From Sphingobium xanthum (GTDB lineage: Bacteria > Pseudomonadota > Alphaproteobacteria > Sphingomonadales > Sphingomonadaceae), in assembly GCF_019737615.1 (NCBI RefSeq), contig NZ_JAHKKS010000005.1, positions 124,001 through 188,000 of the forward strand: 64,000 nt of DNA. Direction: 5' to 3'. Under the pieces are notes generated by a model. It saw only the letters and a list, made by a program, of their open reading frames with translations, made no database searches and had not been told where the DNA came from. Position 1 is the stretch's first letter. Each line of letters opens with the position of its first letter. The translations under genes were made by a program, and so were the position numbers. Below are positions 54,587-62,172 of the stretch, piece by piece.

Positions 54587-54605
54587 ATTAGCTAGAGGAG
54601 TCGAT

Positions 54606-55682
54606 ATGTATCCCTTCACGCCCGGCAGCTATGCGCCCCGCAATGGCTGGTATGTCGCCGCCTTCATCGAGGAGATCGGCGAGGCGCTGCTCAGCCGCTG
54701 GATCCTCAATCAGCCGGTGGTGCTCTATCGCAAGGCGGACGGGACGGCGGTCGCGGTCGAGGGGCGCTGCCCGCACCGGCATTTCCCGCTCGGCGAGAGC
54801 AAGCGGATCGGCGACGCGATCCAGTGCGGCTATCACGGCATCACCTTCGACGCGGCGGGCAAATGCACTTTCGTGCCGAGCCAGACCAACATCCCCGGCG
54901 TCTACACGATCAAGAGCTATAAGCTGGTGGAACGCGGCCTCTGGGCCTGGATCTGGCCGGGCGATCCGGACAAAGCGGACGAGAGCCTGATCCCCACGCT
55001 GGACGAGATCGGCTTCACGCTGCCGGGCATGATCCCGAGCGCCTTCTATTCCATGCACGTGAACGGCCGCTACCAGCTGCTCAACGACAATCTGCTGGAC
55101 CTGACCCATCTCGGCTATCTGCACGGCACCTCCATCGGCACGCCGGACGACGCCGCGACGCCGGAGGAGCGCGATCTGAACGAGCGCCGCCTCTCCAGCC
55201 GCCGCTATATGTACGACACGCCGCAGCCGCCGCTCCATATGGAGAACACCGACTATCGCGGGCCGATCGACCGCATCTCCGGCATGGATTTCTTCTTCCC
55301 CGGCTTTCACTCGGGCATCGGCGAGCAGCGCTATCCGCGCGATCATGCCCGGGCCGGAGACGTCATCGGCACCAGCCGCGTCTGGCATGCGGTGACGCCG
55401 GCGACCAAGACGACCTGCAACTATTTCTTCGCTCTGAGCGCCACGACGCAGGAGCGCCTCGATCGCGCCAGGATTTCACTCAAGCCCGTTCTCGACGAAG
55501 ACAGCTTTGCAACCGAGCAAATCGAGAAGATCATCACCACGATGGACGAACTGCCGCCCGAGCTGATGCTGAAGAGCGACACGACCGCCGTGCAGGGCCG
55601 ACGCATCTTGCAGGCCATGATGGATAAGGAGCGCGCCGAGAGCGCCGCAACGACCAAGGAGAGAGATCATGAACCGGTTTGA
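54606..55682 (+). CDS. Rieske non-heme iron oxygenase, vanillate O-demethylase (VanA)-like
   Basis: 358 residues. Rieske [2Fe-2S] ligands: C55, H57 (CPHRHFPLG) and C74, H77 (CGYHGITFD). The mononuclear iron site is in LLNDNLLDLTHLGYLHG (H168, H173) with the bridging aspartate D165. Order and length match the alpha-only group that includes VanA and dicamba- or carbazole-type demethylases. Substrates are usually aromatic methyl ethers, or carboxylates in related enzymes. Shine-Dalgarno GAGGAG 5 bases before the ATG. Its end overlaps the next gene by 14 bp. No VanB-type reductase gene is in the window, so electrons must come from elsewhere. Confidence 0.92.
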   Translation: MYPFTPGSYAPRNGWYVAAFIEEIGEALLSRWILNQPVVLYRKADGTAVAVEGRCPHRHFPLGESKRIGDAIQCGYHGITFDAAGKCTFVPSQTNIPGVYTIKSYKLVERGLWAWIWPGDPDKADESLIPTLDEIGFTLPGMIPSAFYSMHVNGRYQLLNDNLLDLTHLGYLHGTSIGTPDDAATPEERDLNERRLSSRRYMYDTPQPPLHMENTDYRGPIDRISGMDFFFPGFHSGIGEQRYPRDHARAGDVIGTSRVWHAVTPATKTTCNYFFALSATTQERLDRARISLKPVLDEDSFATEQIEKIITTMDELPPELMLKSDTTAVQGRRILQAMMDKERAESAATTKERDHEPV

Positions 55683-56295
55683 ACAGGCGGTCTATGACTG
55701 CATGAAGCCCACAGAGGCGCTGCTGGAGCAGACGACCAATCCGCTGCACCGCAAGATCCTGCTGAATTTCTGGCGCCATGTGCATCTCGAAGGCGCGGGC
55801 CTCTACGACCAGATCTGCTCGGACGACATGATGGTTGCCAACCCGGTCTATCGCGTCACCTGGGGCGCCAACCCCGCCGTGATCGAAGGCCGCGACGGCG
55901 TCATGACCTTCTACAACAGCGTCGGCGACGTGGTCCTCTGGAACAGCGACGACCGCATCGCCGTCGCCGACTGGGGCGTGGCGGACGAGCTGACCTTCAA
56001 CCTGCTCGGCCTCGGCGCCATCATGCAGGCGATCGGCTATCCCGTGCCGGACGCGGACAAATTCTACCATGTCCAGAGCCGTCAGGCATTCATCTGGCCC
56101 TATGACAAAAACGCCAAGCTCGCCGGCGAACATCTCTACGAGGACAAGACCAGCCTCACATGGGAGGAAGTGGACGAAGCCGAGCTGACCACGGCCAAGC
56201 GTGTCCAGGAAATCCAGAAAGAGCTGCTCGCCAGGCTGCACGCGCGCTTCGGCGAGAATTTCTGGGTCTATGAGGCGGAGGCGGCGACGGCCTGA
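55669..56295 (+). CDS. Unknown protein coupled to the Rieske oxygenase, possibly NTF2-like
   Basis: A 208-residue protein that I cannot assign with confidence. Residues 30-75 (ILLNFWRHVHLEGAGLYDQICSDDMMVANPVYRVTWG) and 73-100 (AVIEGRDGVMTFYNSV) have the helix-then-sheet character of SnoaL/NTF2-like folds, and RIAVADWGVADELTFNLLG looks like a core strand. The C-terminal 40 residues are helical and charged. The start overlaps the oxygenase gene by 14 bp in another frame, with GGAGAGAG as Shine-Dalgarno, so the two products are made together. It could be an accessory subunit or the next enzyme of the pathway. Confidence 0.8.
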   Translation: MNRFEQAVYDCMKPTEALLEQTTNPLHRKILLNFWRHVHLEGAGLYDQICSDDMMVANPVYRVTWGANPAVIEGRDGVMTFYNSVGDVVLWNSDDRIAVADWGVADELTFNLLGLGAIMQAIGYPVPDADKFYHVQSRQAFIWPYDKNAKLAGEHLYEDKTSLTWEEVDEAELTTAKRVQEIQKELLARLHARFGENFWVYEAEAATA

Positions 56296-56413
56296 CCCTA
56301 TCATGCAAACCGCAACCGGGCTCCCGAAACAGCCCGGCCGCGCAGTCGCCGTCCCCCTGAAGTCACCGTGCCGCGCGGCAAAGCCGCTCCCCTTTGTCGG
56401 CCCGGTTGGCGGA

Positions 56414-56878
56414 TCAGTTCCTGAACCAGTCGTTGCCCATGTCGCCCTTGACCTCGGGACCGTGGCCCTGACGCGCGAAGATCTTGATGAAGCGACCGTC
56501 CGGATCCTCGACCACGATGCACCAGGACATGCCGGTCGGGATGATGCCGCTGTGGGTGGCCCCATGCGCATCGAGATGCGTGACCCAGGCGTCCAGATTG
56601 TCGCGGGTCGGCACGGCGAGCGAAATCACGTCCAGCCGACTGGCCGCCGCTGCATGGGCCGGAAGCAAACGCAAATCGAGCAAGGTGCCGATCGCCGGCC
56701 ACTGGCAGATATAGGCATAGAGCTTTCCGTCGGCATTGACATGATCGGCATTGGGCAAGCGTTGCACGCCGAAGATCGTCTCGTAGAAGGCCAGCGACCG
56801 ATCGCAGTCGGAGACGGCGAATTTGAGCGTCCGCAGCCCTTCGATCTTGAGGTCATCGCTCAATGCTGCGCTCGCCAT
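56414..56878 (-). CDS. VOC-superfamily protein
   Basis: A 154-residue protein with two vicinal-oxygen-chelate modules: LKFAVSDCDRSLAFYETIFGVQRL and DVISLAVPTRDNLDAWVTHLDAHGATHSG...SWCIVVEDPDGRFIKIFA. The terminal E/D-PDG-x-x-I-KIFA strand holds a metal-ligand position. Unrelated by close sequence to the VOC protein at 31.5 kb. It converges on the Rieske operon, 118 bp away, so it is not in the same transcript; a role in the same pathway is possible but unproven. Confidence 0.85.
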   Translation of the reverse strand: MASAALSDDLKIEGLRTLKFAVSDCDRSLAFYETIFGVQRLPNADHVNADGKLYAYICQWPAIGTLLDLRLLPAHAAAASRLDVISLAVPTRDNLDAWVTHLDAHGATHSGIIPTGMSWCIVVEDPDGRFIKIFARQGHGPEVKGDMGNDWFRN

Positions 56879-57021
56879 GCCTCGCCCTTCTCCCGAACCC
56901 GAGCCGTCGCGGCGACTCGTTCCCGAGGGAAGGCGCCGCGTTCCGAACGGCTCCGATGCTAAACGATTGGCGGGCCGGGACTTGTCCGGCGCGGAAACAT
57001 TATCGTTCCGGAGCCAGCCTC

Positions 57022-58479
57022 TCAGCTCTCCCCATGCACCTTGAGCTCATCGCCGCGGATCGTGGCCACGTGGAGCACATTGGTGGAGCCGGGCGTGCCG
57101 AAGGGGACGCCGGCGAGGATGATGATCTTGTCACCGCCCATGGCGATGCCGTGGCGCAATGCCATGCGCTTGGCCTTGCCGATCATCTCCTCGAAGCTGC
57201 CGATATCCTTGGTGCGCACGGCATGTACGCCCCACATGAGGCCGAGGCGCCGGGCCGTGCCGATGCGCGGGGTCAGCGCGAGGATCGGCGCGGAGGGACG
57301 CTCGCGGGCGACGCGGCGCACCGTGCTGCCCGATGACGTGAAGCAGACGATGGCCTTGGCCGAGACCGTGTCGGTGATCGACTGGCTGGCTTCGGCCAGT
57401 GCGTCCGACGTGGTCGGATCGGGGCTGGTCTCGGTGAAGTGCAGCCGGTCGAGATAGCCCGGATCATGCTCGACGCTGTGAGCGATGCTGTCCATCATCG
57501 CCACGGCCTCCTCGGGCCAGTCGCCCGCCGCCGTCTCGGCGGAGAGCATCACGGCATCGGCGCCGTCATAGACCGCCGTCGCGACGTCCGAGACCTCGGC
57601 GCGGGTCGGCGTCGGCGCCTTGATCATCGATTCGAGCATCTGCGTCGCGACGACAACCGGCTTGCCGAGGCGGCGCGCGCTGGCGACGATCTGCTTCTGG
57701 AGCGGCGGGACGGCATAAGGCGGCAGCTCGACGCCGAGATCGCCACGCGCGACCATCACGGCGTCGGACATTTCGAGGATCTCGTCGAGCCGGTTCAGGG
57801 CGGCGGGCTTCTCGATCTTGGCGAGCAATTGCCCATAGCCGCCCATCAGGCGCCGCGCCTCCGAAAGATCCTCCGGGCGCTGCACGAAGCTGAGCGCGAT
57901 CCAGTCGGCGCCGCCCTCGATCGCGAAAGCGAGATCGCGCCGGTCCTTGTCGGTGAGCGCGGCCATGGGCAGCACGACATCGGGCACGTTGACGCCCTTG
58001 CGCTCGGACAAGGGCCCGCCGACCTCGACCACGGTCTCGATCTCGTTGTCGCTCGCCGATTGCACCCGCAGCACCAGCTTGCCGTCGTCGATCAGGAGGC
58101 GCGTGCCGACCTGCGCGGCGGCGAAAATCTCGGGATGGAGGAGCGCCACGCGCGCCGCGTCGCCCGGCTGCGGATCGCGATCCAGCACGAAGCGCGCGCC
58201 CTTTTCGAGGAACACAGGGCCTTGGGCGAAGGTGCCGATGCGCAGCTTGGGCCCCTGAAGATCGGCGAGGATCGTCGTCGGGCGGCCATAATCCTTTTCG
58301 AGCCCGCGAATGATCTCGATATTGGCGGCATGGCCCTCATGGCCGCCATGACTCATGTTCAGGCGGAATGCATCCGCGCCGGCAAGGAACAGCTTGCGGA
58401 TCATCTCCTCGCTGCTGCTGGCGGGGCCAAGCGTGGCGAGAATGCGGACCTTGCGTGTGCGGGGGGCGAGCTTCTTCAT
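57022..58479 (-). CDS. pyk: Pyruvate kinase
   Basis: Last step of glycolysis, phosphoenolpyruvate to pyruvate. The 485-residue protein has RKVRILATLGPASSSEEMIRKLFLAGADAFRLNMSHG, the PEP/metal site LLAKIEKPAALNRLDEILEMSDAVMVARGDLGVELP, the catalytic-loop VVVATQMLESMIKAPTPTRAEVSDVATAVYDGADAVMLSAETAAG and a C-terminal domain ending PGSTNVLHVATI. Start ATG at 58479, divergent from the DUF1244 gene with about 100 bp between. Confidence 0.97.
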   Translation of the reverse strand: MKKLAPRTRKVRILATLGPASSSEEMIRKLFLAGADAFRLNMSHGGHEGHAANIEIIRGLEKDYGRPTTILADLQGPKLRIGTFAQGPVFLEKGARFVLDRDPQPGDAARVALLHPEIFAAAQVGTRLLIDDGKLVLRVQSASDNEIETVVEVGGPLSERKGVNVPDVVLPMAALTDKDRRDLAFAIEGGADWIALSFVQRPEDLSEARRLMGGYGQLLAKIEKPAALNRLDEILEMSDAVMVARGDLGVELPPYAVPPLQKQIVASARRLGKPVVVATQMLESMIKAPTPTRAEVSDVATAVYDGADAVMLSAETAAGDWPEEAVAMMDSIAHSVEHDPGYLDRLHFTETSPDPTTSDALAEASQSITDTVSAKAIVCFTSSGSTVRRVARERPSAPILALTPRIGTARRLGLMWGVHAVRTKDIGSFEEMIGKAKRMALRHGIAMGGDKIIILAGVPFGTPGSTNVLHVATIRGDELKVHGES

Positions 58480-58582
58480 CTATCCTCTTGCGTCAGCCCA
58501 ATGCCTGCCCAAATGGCAAATGCCAAGCGGTGACTGTCCGCAAGTGGACAGAAACCGTTCGAATGCGAATGGGAGCCCTGCA

Positions 58583-58876
58583 ATGACGATAGACACGCTC
58601 GATGACAAGATAGCGGCGGACGCTTTCCGCCGGCTCGTCCAGCATTTGCGTCATCGCACCGATGCGCAGAATGTCGATCTGATGGGCCTTGCCGGCTTTT
58701 GCCGCAATTGCCTCGCCGACTGGGTACAGGAAGCCGATGGCGCGATGGACAAAGATACGGCGCGCGAACTCATCTACGGCATGCCCCAGTCCGAATGGAA
58801 AGCCCGCTACCAGACCGAGGCGACACCCGAGCAGCTCGCGCGGATGAGGGAGAGCGTGGCCAGGAACGATCATTAG
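58583..58876 (+). CDS. DUF1244-family protein
   Basis: A 97-residue protein: AFRRLVQHLRHRTDAQNVDLMGLAGFCRNCLADWVQEA...ELIYGMPQSEWKARYQTEATPEQ. The paired cysteines in GFCRNCLADW and YGMPQSEWKARYQ are the DUF1244 hallmark. Function unknown; the CxxC pair suggests metal or redox chemistry. Start ATG at 58583 with GGGAG upstream. The long upstream extension of the frame overlaps pyk on the other strand and is not coding. Its TAG stop is also the left edge of an inverted-repeat element. Confidence 0.9.
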   Translation: MTIDTLDDKIAADAFRRLVQHLRHRTDAQNVDLMGLAGFCRNCLADWVQEADGAMDKDTARELIYGMPQSEWKARYQTEATPEQLARMRESVARNDH

Positions 58877-59020
58877 GGATTGTGGGGATTCAGCTCAGGC
58901 CGGAGCGAGAATGGCTGATGTGAGCGACCCGGAGCGCAGCGGCCTTGCTGGCCGTGAGCACCGGAAGCGCGAAAAGCGGCCGTTCGCAGCCCGGCATCAG
59001 CTGAATCCCCACAATCCCTA
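58874..59020. mobile_element. Candidate MITE with perfect 22-bp terminal inverted repeats
   Basis: TAGGGATTGTGGGGATTCAG at 58874 onward and the exact complement ending at 59020 match over all 22 bases. The ends can also be read as GGGATTG...CAATCCC flanked by TA on both sides, which would be a TA target duplication as made by IS630/Tc1-type transposases. The 100-bp interior has no open frame but has small stems (CGGCC-TTGCT-GGCCG). No transposase gene is present, so any movement would need one encoded elsewhere. It could instead be an unusually symmetric terminator. Confidence 0.55.
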
Positions 59021-59137
59021 GGGTTCGGCCCCTGGAATGCGACGAGCGGAGGGGCGCGGTAACGGCTTGGTGAGCATTCGACTCTAGCGTGGGAGGACGA
59101 AGAGGCCGAAACACGGCCGCAGCAGAGGTCGCGCCCG

Positions 59138-59602
59138 TTGCAGAACTTCATCGAACTCCTGAAGGATCACACGCTGATCCTCTCTCATGTCAACGGCTTG
59201 CGCGACATCGTGGCGCATGACGAACCCGCGCCCGGCCCCGCGCTGCAGACGCTGCGCCGCCTCGCCCGTCTGCTGGACGCGCATCTGCGCGCCGAGGCCG
59301 ATTTCATCCGACTCGAAGACGAGAACGAGCATCACGAGTTCACTGTACTCACGCAATCGCGCGGCAAGCTGTTCGACGCGATGGTGGCGGAATGGACCGC
59401 CTATCTGTGCGAATGGGATGAGGAGCGGGTCGGCGCGGACTGGGACGGCTTCGTCCACCAGACCGGCCGCATCCTCGACTGGCTGACAGCGCAGATCGAG
59501 ATGGAAAACCGCTCGCTCTACCCCGCCGCGCTCAAATATGGGCTTATCCGCCTGCTGCCGGACGATTTTCGCGAAGCGATGGAGCAACGTCCGGCGGCGT
59601 AA
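59138..59602 (+). CDS. Hemerythrin-like protein (tentative)
   Basis: A 154-residue, almost entirely helical protein: LLKDHTLILSHVNGLRDIVAH, LDAHLRAEADFIRLEDENEHHEF, FDAMVAEWTAYLCEWDEERVG, IEMENRSLYPAALKYGL. Histidines and acidic residues in the HxxxE and H...E spacing suggest a hemerythrin or HHE-type metal bundle, but the ligand pattern is not complete, so the call is tentative. The start codon appears to be TTG at 59138 with AGAGG about 10 bases upstream. It is followed by the asd leader region. Confidence 0.65.
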   Translation: MQNFIELLKDHTLILSHVNGLRDIVAHDEPAPGPALQTLRRLARLLDAHLRAEADFIRLEDENEHHEFTVLTQSRGKLFDAMVAEWTAYLCEWDEERVGADWDGFVHQTGRILDWLTAQIEMENRSLYPAALKYGLIRLLPDDFREAMEQRPAA

Positions 59603-59698
59603 TAATATTTCGCGTCCTTCGGCGCTCGCACAGGCTTCTCACAAAAGTGTGCCTTGGGTGGTTTACATCCTAACCTCTCGCCGCTAGAGGCGCCCGCT

Positions 59699-59779
59699 AT
59701 GTCGATGATGATCGCCAAGCCGATTAGCATTAAACCGACCCGCGCTCGCGGGGCGGTTTCGGATGTCTGCGCGGCCTGA
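59699..59779 (+). CDS. Putative leader peptide upstream of asd
   Basis: A 26-codon frame starting ATG at 59699 with AGAGG 8 bases upstream and TGA at 59777. Its first 14 residues are MSMMIAKPISIKPT; nine of them (M1, M3, M4, I5, K7, I9, I11, K12, T14) are amino acids made from aspartate semialdehyde, the product of Asd. The frame runs into the first hairpin of the region behind it, the geometry of a transcription-attenuation leader. Seen directly: the frame, the codons and the stems. Inferred: ribosome stalling as a sensor. It is not obviously a remnant of a larger gene. Confidence 0.5.
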   Translation: MSMMIAKPISIKPTRARGAVSDVCAA

Positions 59780-59821
59780 CGGCCGAGCATCCGGACCCAA
59801 GCCCCGCGAAGAGCGCGGGGC
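59732..59821 (+). promoter_or_regulatory. Candidate attenuator in the asd leader
   Basis: Four segments can pair in the classical alternative manner. Stem 1:2 is AAACCG/CGGTTT plus CCCGC/GCGGG (59732-59759). Stem 3:4 is GCCCCGCG/CGCGGGGC (59801-59808 with 59814-59821). Segment 2 (GCGGGGC, 59748-59754) is also exactly complementary to segment 3 (GCCCCGC, 59801-59807), supported by GGATG/CATCC and CGGCC/GGCCG inside. Stem 3:4 lacks a U-run, so it may act as a pause, a rho-type or a translational switch. The element could instead be an ordinary intergenic palindrome. Confidence 0.5.
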
Positions 59822-59883
59822 CGACTTTCAGACCGAAAGCCCAAGCCACCGCGCCTTCCACCAACAGGAAGGAACGAAGACTC

Positions 59884-60927
59884 ATGGTTGCCCGCTTTTC
59901 TCCCGATGTCCGCGTCAATGTCGGCGTGGTCGGCGCCACCGGCCTCGTCGGCTCGATGATGCGCCAGCTGCTCGCCGAGCGGAACTTCCCGGTCGGCACG
60001 CTGCGCCTGTTCGCCTCGGCGCGCTCGGCAGGCTCGCAGGTCGAGTGGAACGGCCAGCAGATCACCATCGAGGATGCCTCGACCGCCGATTATGCCGGCC
60101 TCGACATCGTGTTCTTTTCGGCCGGCGGTTCGACCAGCAAGGCGCTGGCGCCCAAGGTCGCGGCGGCCGGCGCGATCGTGATCGACAACAGCTCGGCCTG
60201 GCGCTCCGACCCGGAGGTGCCGCTGGTCGTCTCCGAAGTGAACCCGCATGCGCTGGCGAACCTGCCCAAGGGCATCGTCGCCAATCCGAACTGCACCACC
60301 ATGGCCGCCATGCCGGTGCTCAAGCCCCTGCATGAGGCGGCGGGCCTCAAGCGGCTGATCGTCGCGACCTATCAGGCCGTCTCCGGCGGCGGCATGGAAG
60401 GCATCGACGTGCTGGCGCGCCAGCAGGAAGCCGTCACGGATCGCGCCCGCGAGCTGGCCTTCCATGGCGATGGCGAGTTCGTGCCGGCACCGGAAAAGTG
60501 GGCGGTGCCGATCGCCAACAACATCGTGCCGCTCAACTATGTGCTGGGCGAGGACGGCTATACCGAGGAAGAGCTGAAGCTGCGCGACGAGAGCCGCAAG
60601 ATCCTCGAAATTCCCGGCCTCCCCGTCTCCGGCACCTGTGTGCGCGTGCCGGTCTTCACCGGCCATGGCCTGTCGATCAACGCCGAGTTCGAGCGCGATA
60701 TCGACGTGCAGACGGCGCTCGGCCTGCTCGTCAGGGCGCCGGGCGTGGTGGTGAGCGACGTGCCGAACGCGCTGGAAGCGACCGGTGCCGATCCGGTGTT
60801 CGTCGGCCGCGTCCGCCCGGACCGCACGGTCGATCATGGCCTCGCGCTGTTCGTCGTGGGCGACAATCTGCGCAAGGGCGCCGCGCTCAACGCCATCCAG
60901 ATCGGCGAGGTGCTCTGCGGGCGGTGA
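59884..60927 (+). CDS. asd: Aspartate-semialdehyde dehydrogenase
   Basis: NADPH-dependent enzyme at the branch point to lysine, methionine, threonine and isoleucine. The 347-residue protein has NVGVVGATGLVGSMMRQLLAERNFP (nucleotide binding), the catalytic cysteine in NPNCTTM, QAVSGGGMEGIDVL and the active-site histidine in FTGHGLSINAEF. Start ATG at 59884 (MVARFSPDV) follows AAGGAACGAAG. ThrB at 6.0 kb acts further along the same pathway. The upstream leader may regulate it by attenuation. Confidence 0.97.
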   Translation: MVARFSPDVRVNVGVVGATGLVGSMMRQLLAERNFPVGTLRLFASARSAGSQVEWNGQQITIEDASTADYAGLDIVFFSAGGSTSKALAPKVAAAGAIVIDNSSAWRSDPEVPLVVSEVNPHALANLPKGIVANPNCTTMAAMPVLKPLHEAAGLKRLIVATYQAVSGGGMEGIDVLARQQEAVTDRARELAFHGDGEFVPAPEKWAVPIANNIVPLNYVLGEDGYTEEELKLRDESRKILEIPGLPVSGTCVRVPVFTGHGLSINAEFERDIDVQTALGLLVRAPGVVVSDVPNALEATGADPVFVGRVRPDRTVDHGLALFVVGDNLRKGAALNAIQIGEVLCGR

Positions 60928-60930
60928 AGA

Positions 60931-61092
60931 CTATCCTCGCCCCTTTTGGGGAGAGGATAGCGCAGCTTACTGCGTGAGCAGTTAGCGAAGCTTGGAGAGG
61001 GGGTCGGGCGCGCGGGCGTTCCCCCTCTCCAACAGCGCCCAATCGCGTGCCGTGATAAGGCTTCGTATCCTCTCCCCAAGGGGCGAGGGGTA
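60931..61092. repeat. Palindromic intergenic repeat behind asd
   Basis: TATCCTCGCCCCTTTTGGGG (from 60932) and its counterpart TATCCTCTCCCCAAGGGGCG (from 61066) each form a palindrome and also pair with one another in inverted orientation. A further CCCTCTCC pair lies between. Begins only 4 bp after the asd stop, so it probably serves as its terminator. Confidence 0.75.
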
Positions 61093-61140
61093 AGTTGCGC
61101 TTCTATTGTGTTATCGACATAATACACCTAGAAGGGCGGC

Positions 61141-61932
61141 GTGAGAGTTCTCGCCGCCCTTTTCTGTCTCACCCTCGCCGGATGCGCGCATCAGCCGGTC
61201 GCGGTCGACGACGCCATCCGCCACTATGTCCGCTCCAATCGCGACGGCTCCAGTCCCGAGCATATCGTCCATTTCCGCCCGAGCGCGACCGACGTCTCGG
61301 TCTATAAATGGGTAAGCAAGTGCAACGGCGCGGCCTATGTGACCGCGCAGAGGGACCCGGCCGTCTGGGAGCCGCGTTCGCTCATCGCAGGGCGTGTGGC
61401 GACCGACGGCAGCCAGAAGCGCATCGGCGAACTCGTGCTCGATCGCGGCACGCGCATCCTCACCGCGTCGATCGATCTGCCCGAGGGCAAGATGACCGAC
61501 ACCAGCGGCGTGCCCGCCGGCCTGCCCTGGTTCCTGTTCGATTATGATCTGGGCGATCTCAACACCTGGCTGCAGGAAACGAAGCCGCAAGCCGATTTCC
61601 GCTTCGCCTGGGCACTGGTCTGGCCCGAAGGCAAGCGCATCTTCGGCGAGACGGCGACCGTGCAGGCGACATTTCGCGGCATTGAGGCGCGCGGCGCGCA
61701 GCCCGCCCGCCGCTTCGACCTGCGCTTCATCGAGGGGCGCCCCGGCACTGGCACGCTCTGGATCGATCCGGCGAGCGGCGCGATCATCGAAGCGGAAGTC
61801 GGCGAGCCCAATCATCCCGGCATGACCGACTATCGGCTAAAGCTCGAACGTATCGAGAGCGGCGGCACGGCGGCCTGGCAAACACTGCTCCGCGGCCACT
61901 ATGGCAACTGCCCGGCGGAGACCGCTCCGTAA
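61141..61932 (+). CDS. Putative lipoprotein of unknown function
   Basis: A 263-residue lipoprotein: signal VLAALFCLTLAGC with lipobox LAGC at cysteine 15. The mature part is beta-rich (HIVHFRPSATDVSVYKWVSKCNGAAYVTA, FRFAWALVWPEGKRIFGETATVQATFRG, RRFDLRFIEGRPGTGTLWIDPASGAIIEAEV, YRLKLERIES), as in periplasmic beta-sandwich or LolA-like proteins. Start is GTG at 61141. The sequence is read through without frame breaks. I do not recognise a named family. Confidence 0.78.
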   Translation: MRVLAALFCLTLAGCAHQPVAVDDAIRHYVRSNRDGSSPEHIVHFRPSATDVSVYKWVSKCNGAAYVTAQRDPAVWEPRSLIAGRVATDGSQKRIGELVLDRGTRILTASIDLPEGKMTDTSGVPAGLPWFLFDYDLGDLNTWLQETKPQADFRFAWALVWPEGKRIFGETATVQATFRGIEARGAQPARRFDLRFIEGRPGTGTLWIDPASGAIIEAEVGEPNHPGMTDYRLKLERIESGGTAAWQTLLRGHYGNCPAETAP

Positions 61933-62172
61933 TTTCCTTGCTTTTCCCGGCAACTCATCTTATGTGCAGCGCAGCATCCGGCGTCCGCCTTTCAAGGCCG
62001 ACGCAATCCCGAGCAGCGTGAGGCCTCGCGTAACCCGCAAACAGGCCGCCGGGATGGACGGAAGCGACAATCGCTTTAGCAGCCTTCTTCACGCAGGGTC
62101 GCATTACGAACCCTGCCGCGCCCGCGCCACGAAGTCGCGCGTGCGCCGCATCAATATATTGAGAAATATTTC
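61933..62172 (+). promoter_or_regulatory. Leader region of the DEAD-box helicase gene
   Basis: 240 bp without a gene. It has a perfect hairpin GCAGGGT (62093-62099) / ACCCTGC (62110-62116). A weak AU-rich hairpin lies right before the start, AATAT (62153-62157) / ATATT (62166-62170), with the only GAG that could act as Shine-Dalgarno in its loop. Long structured leaders are common for cold-shock helicases; regulation here is inference. Confidence 0.4.
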
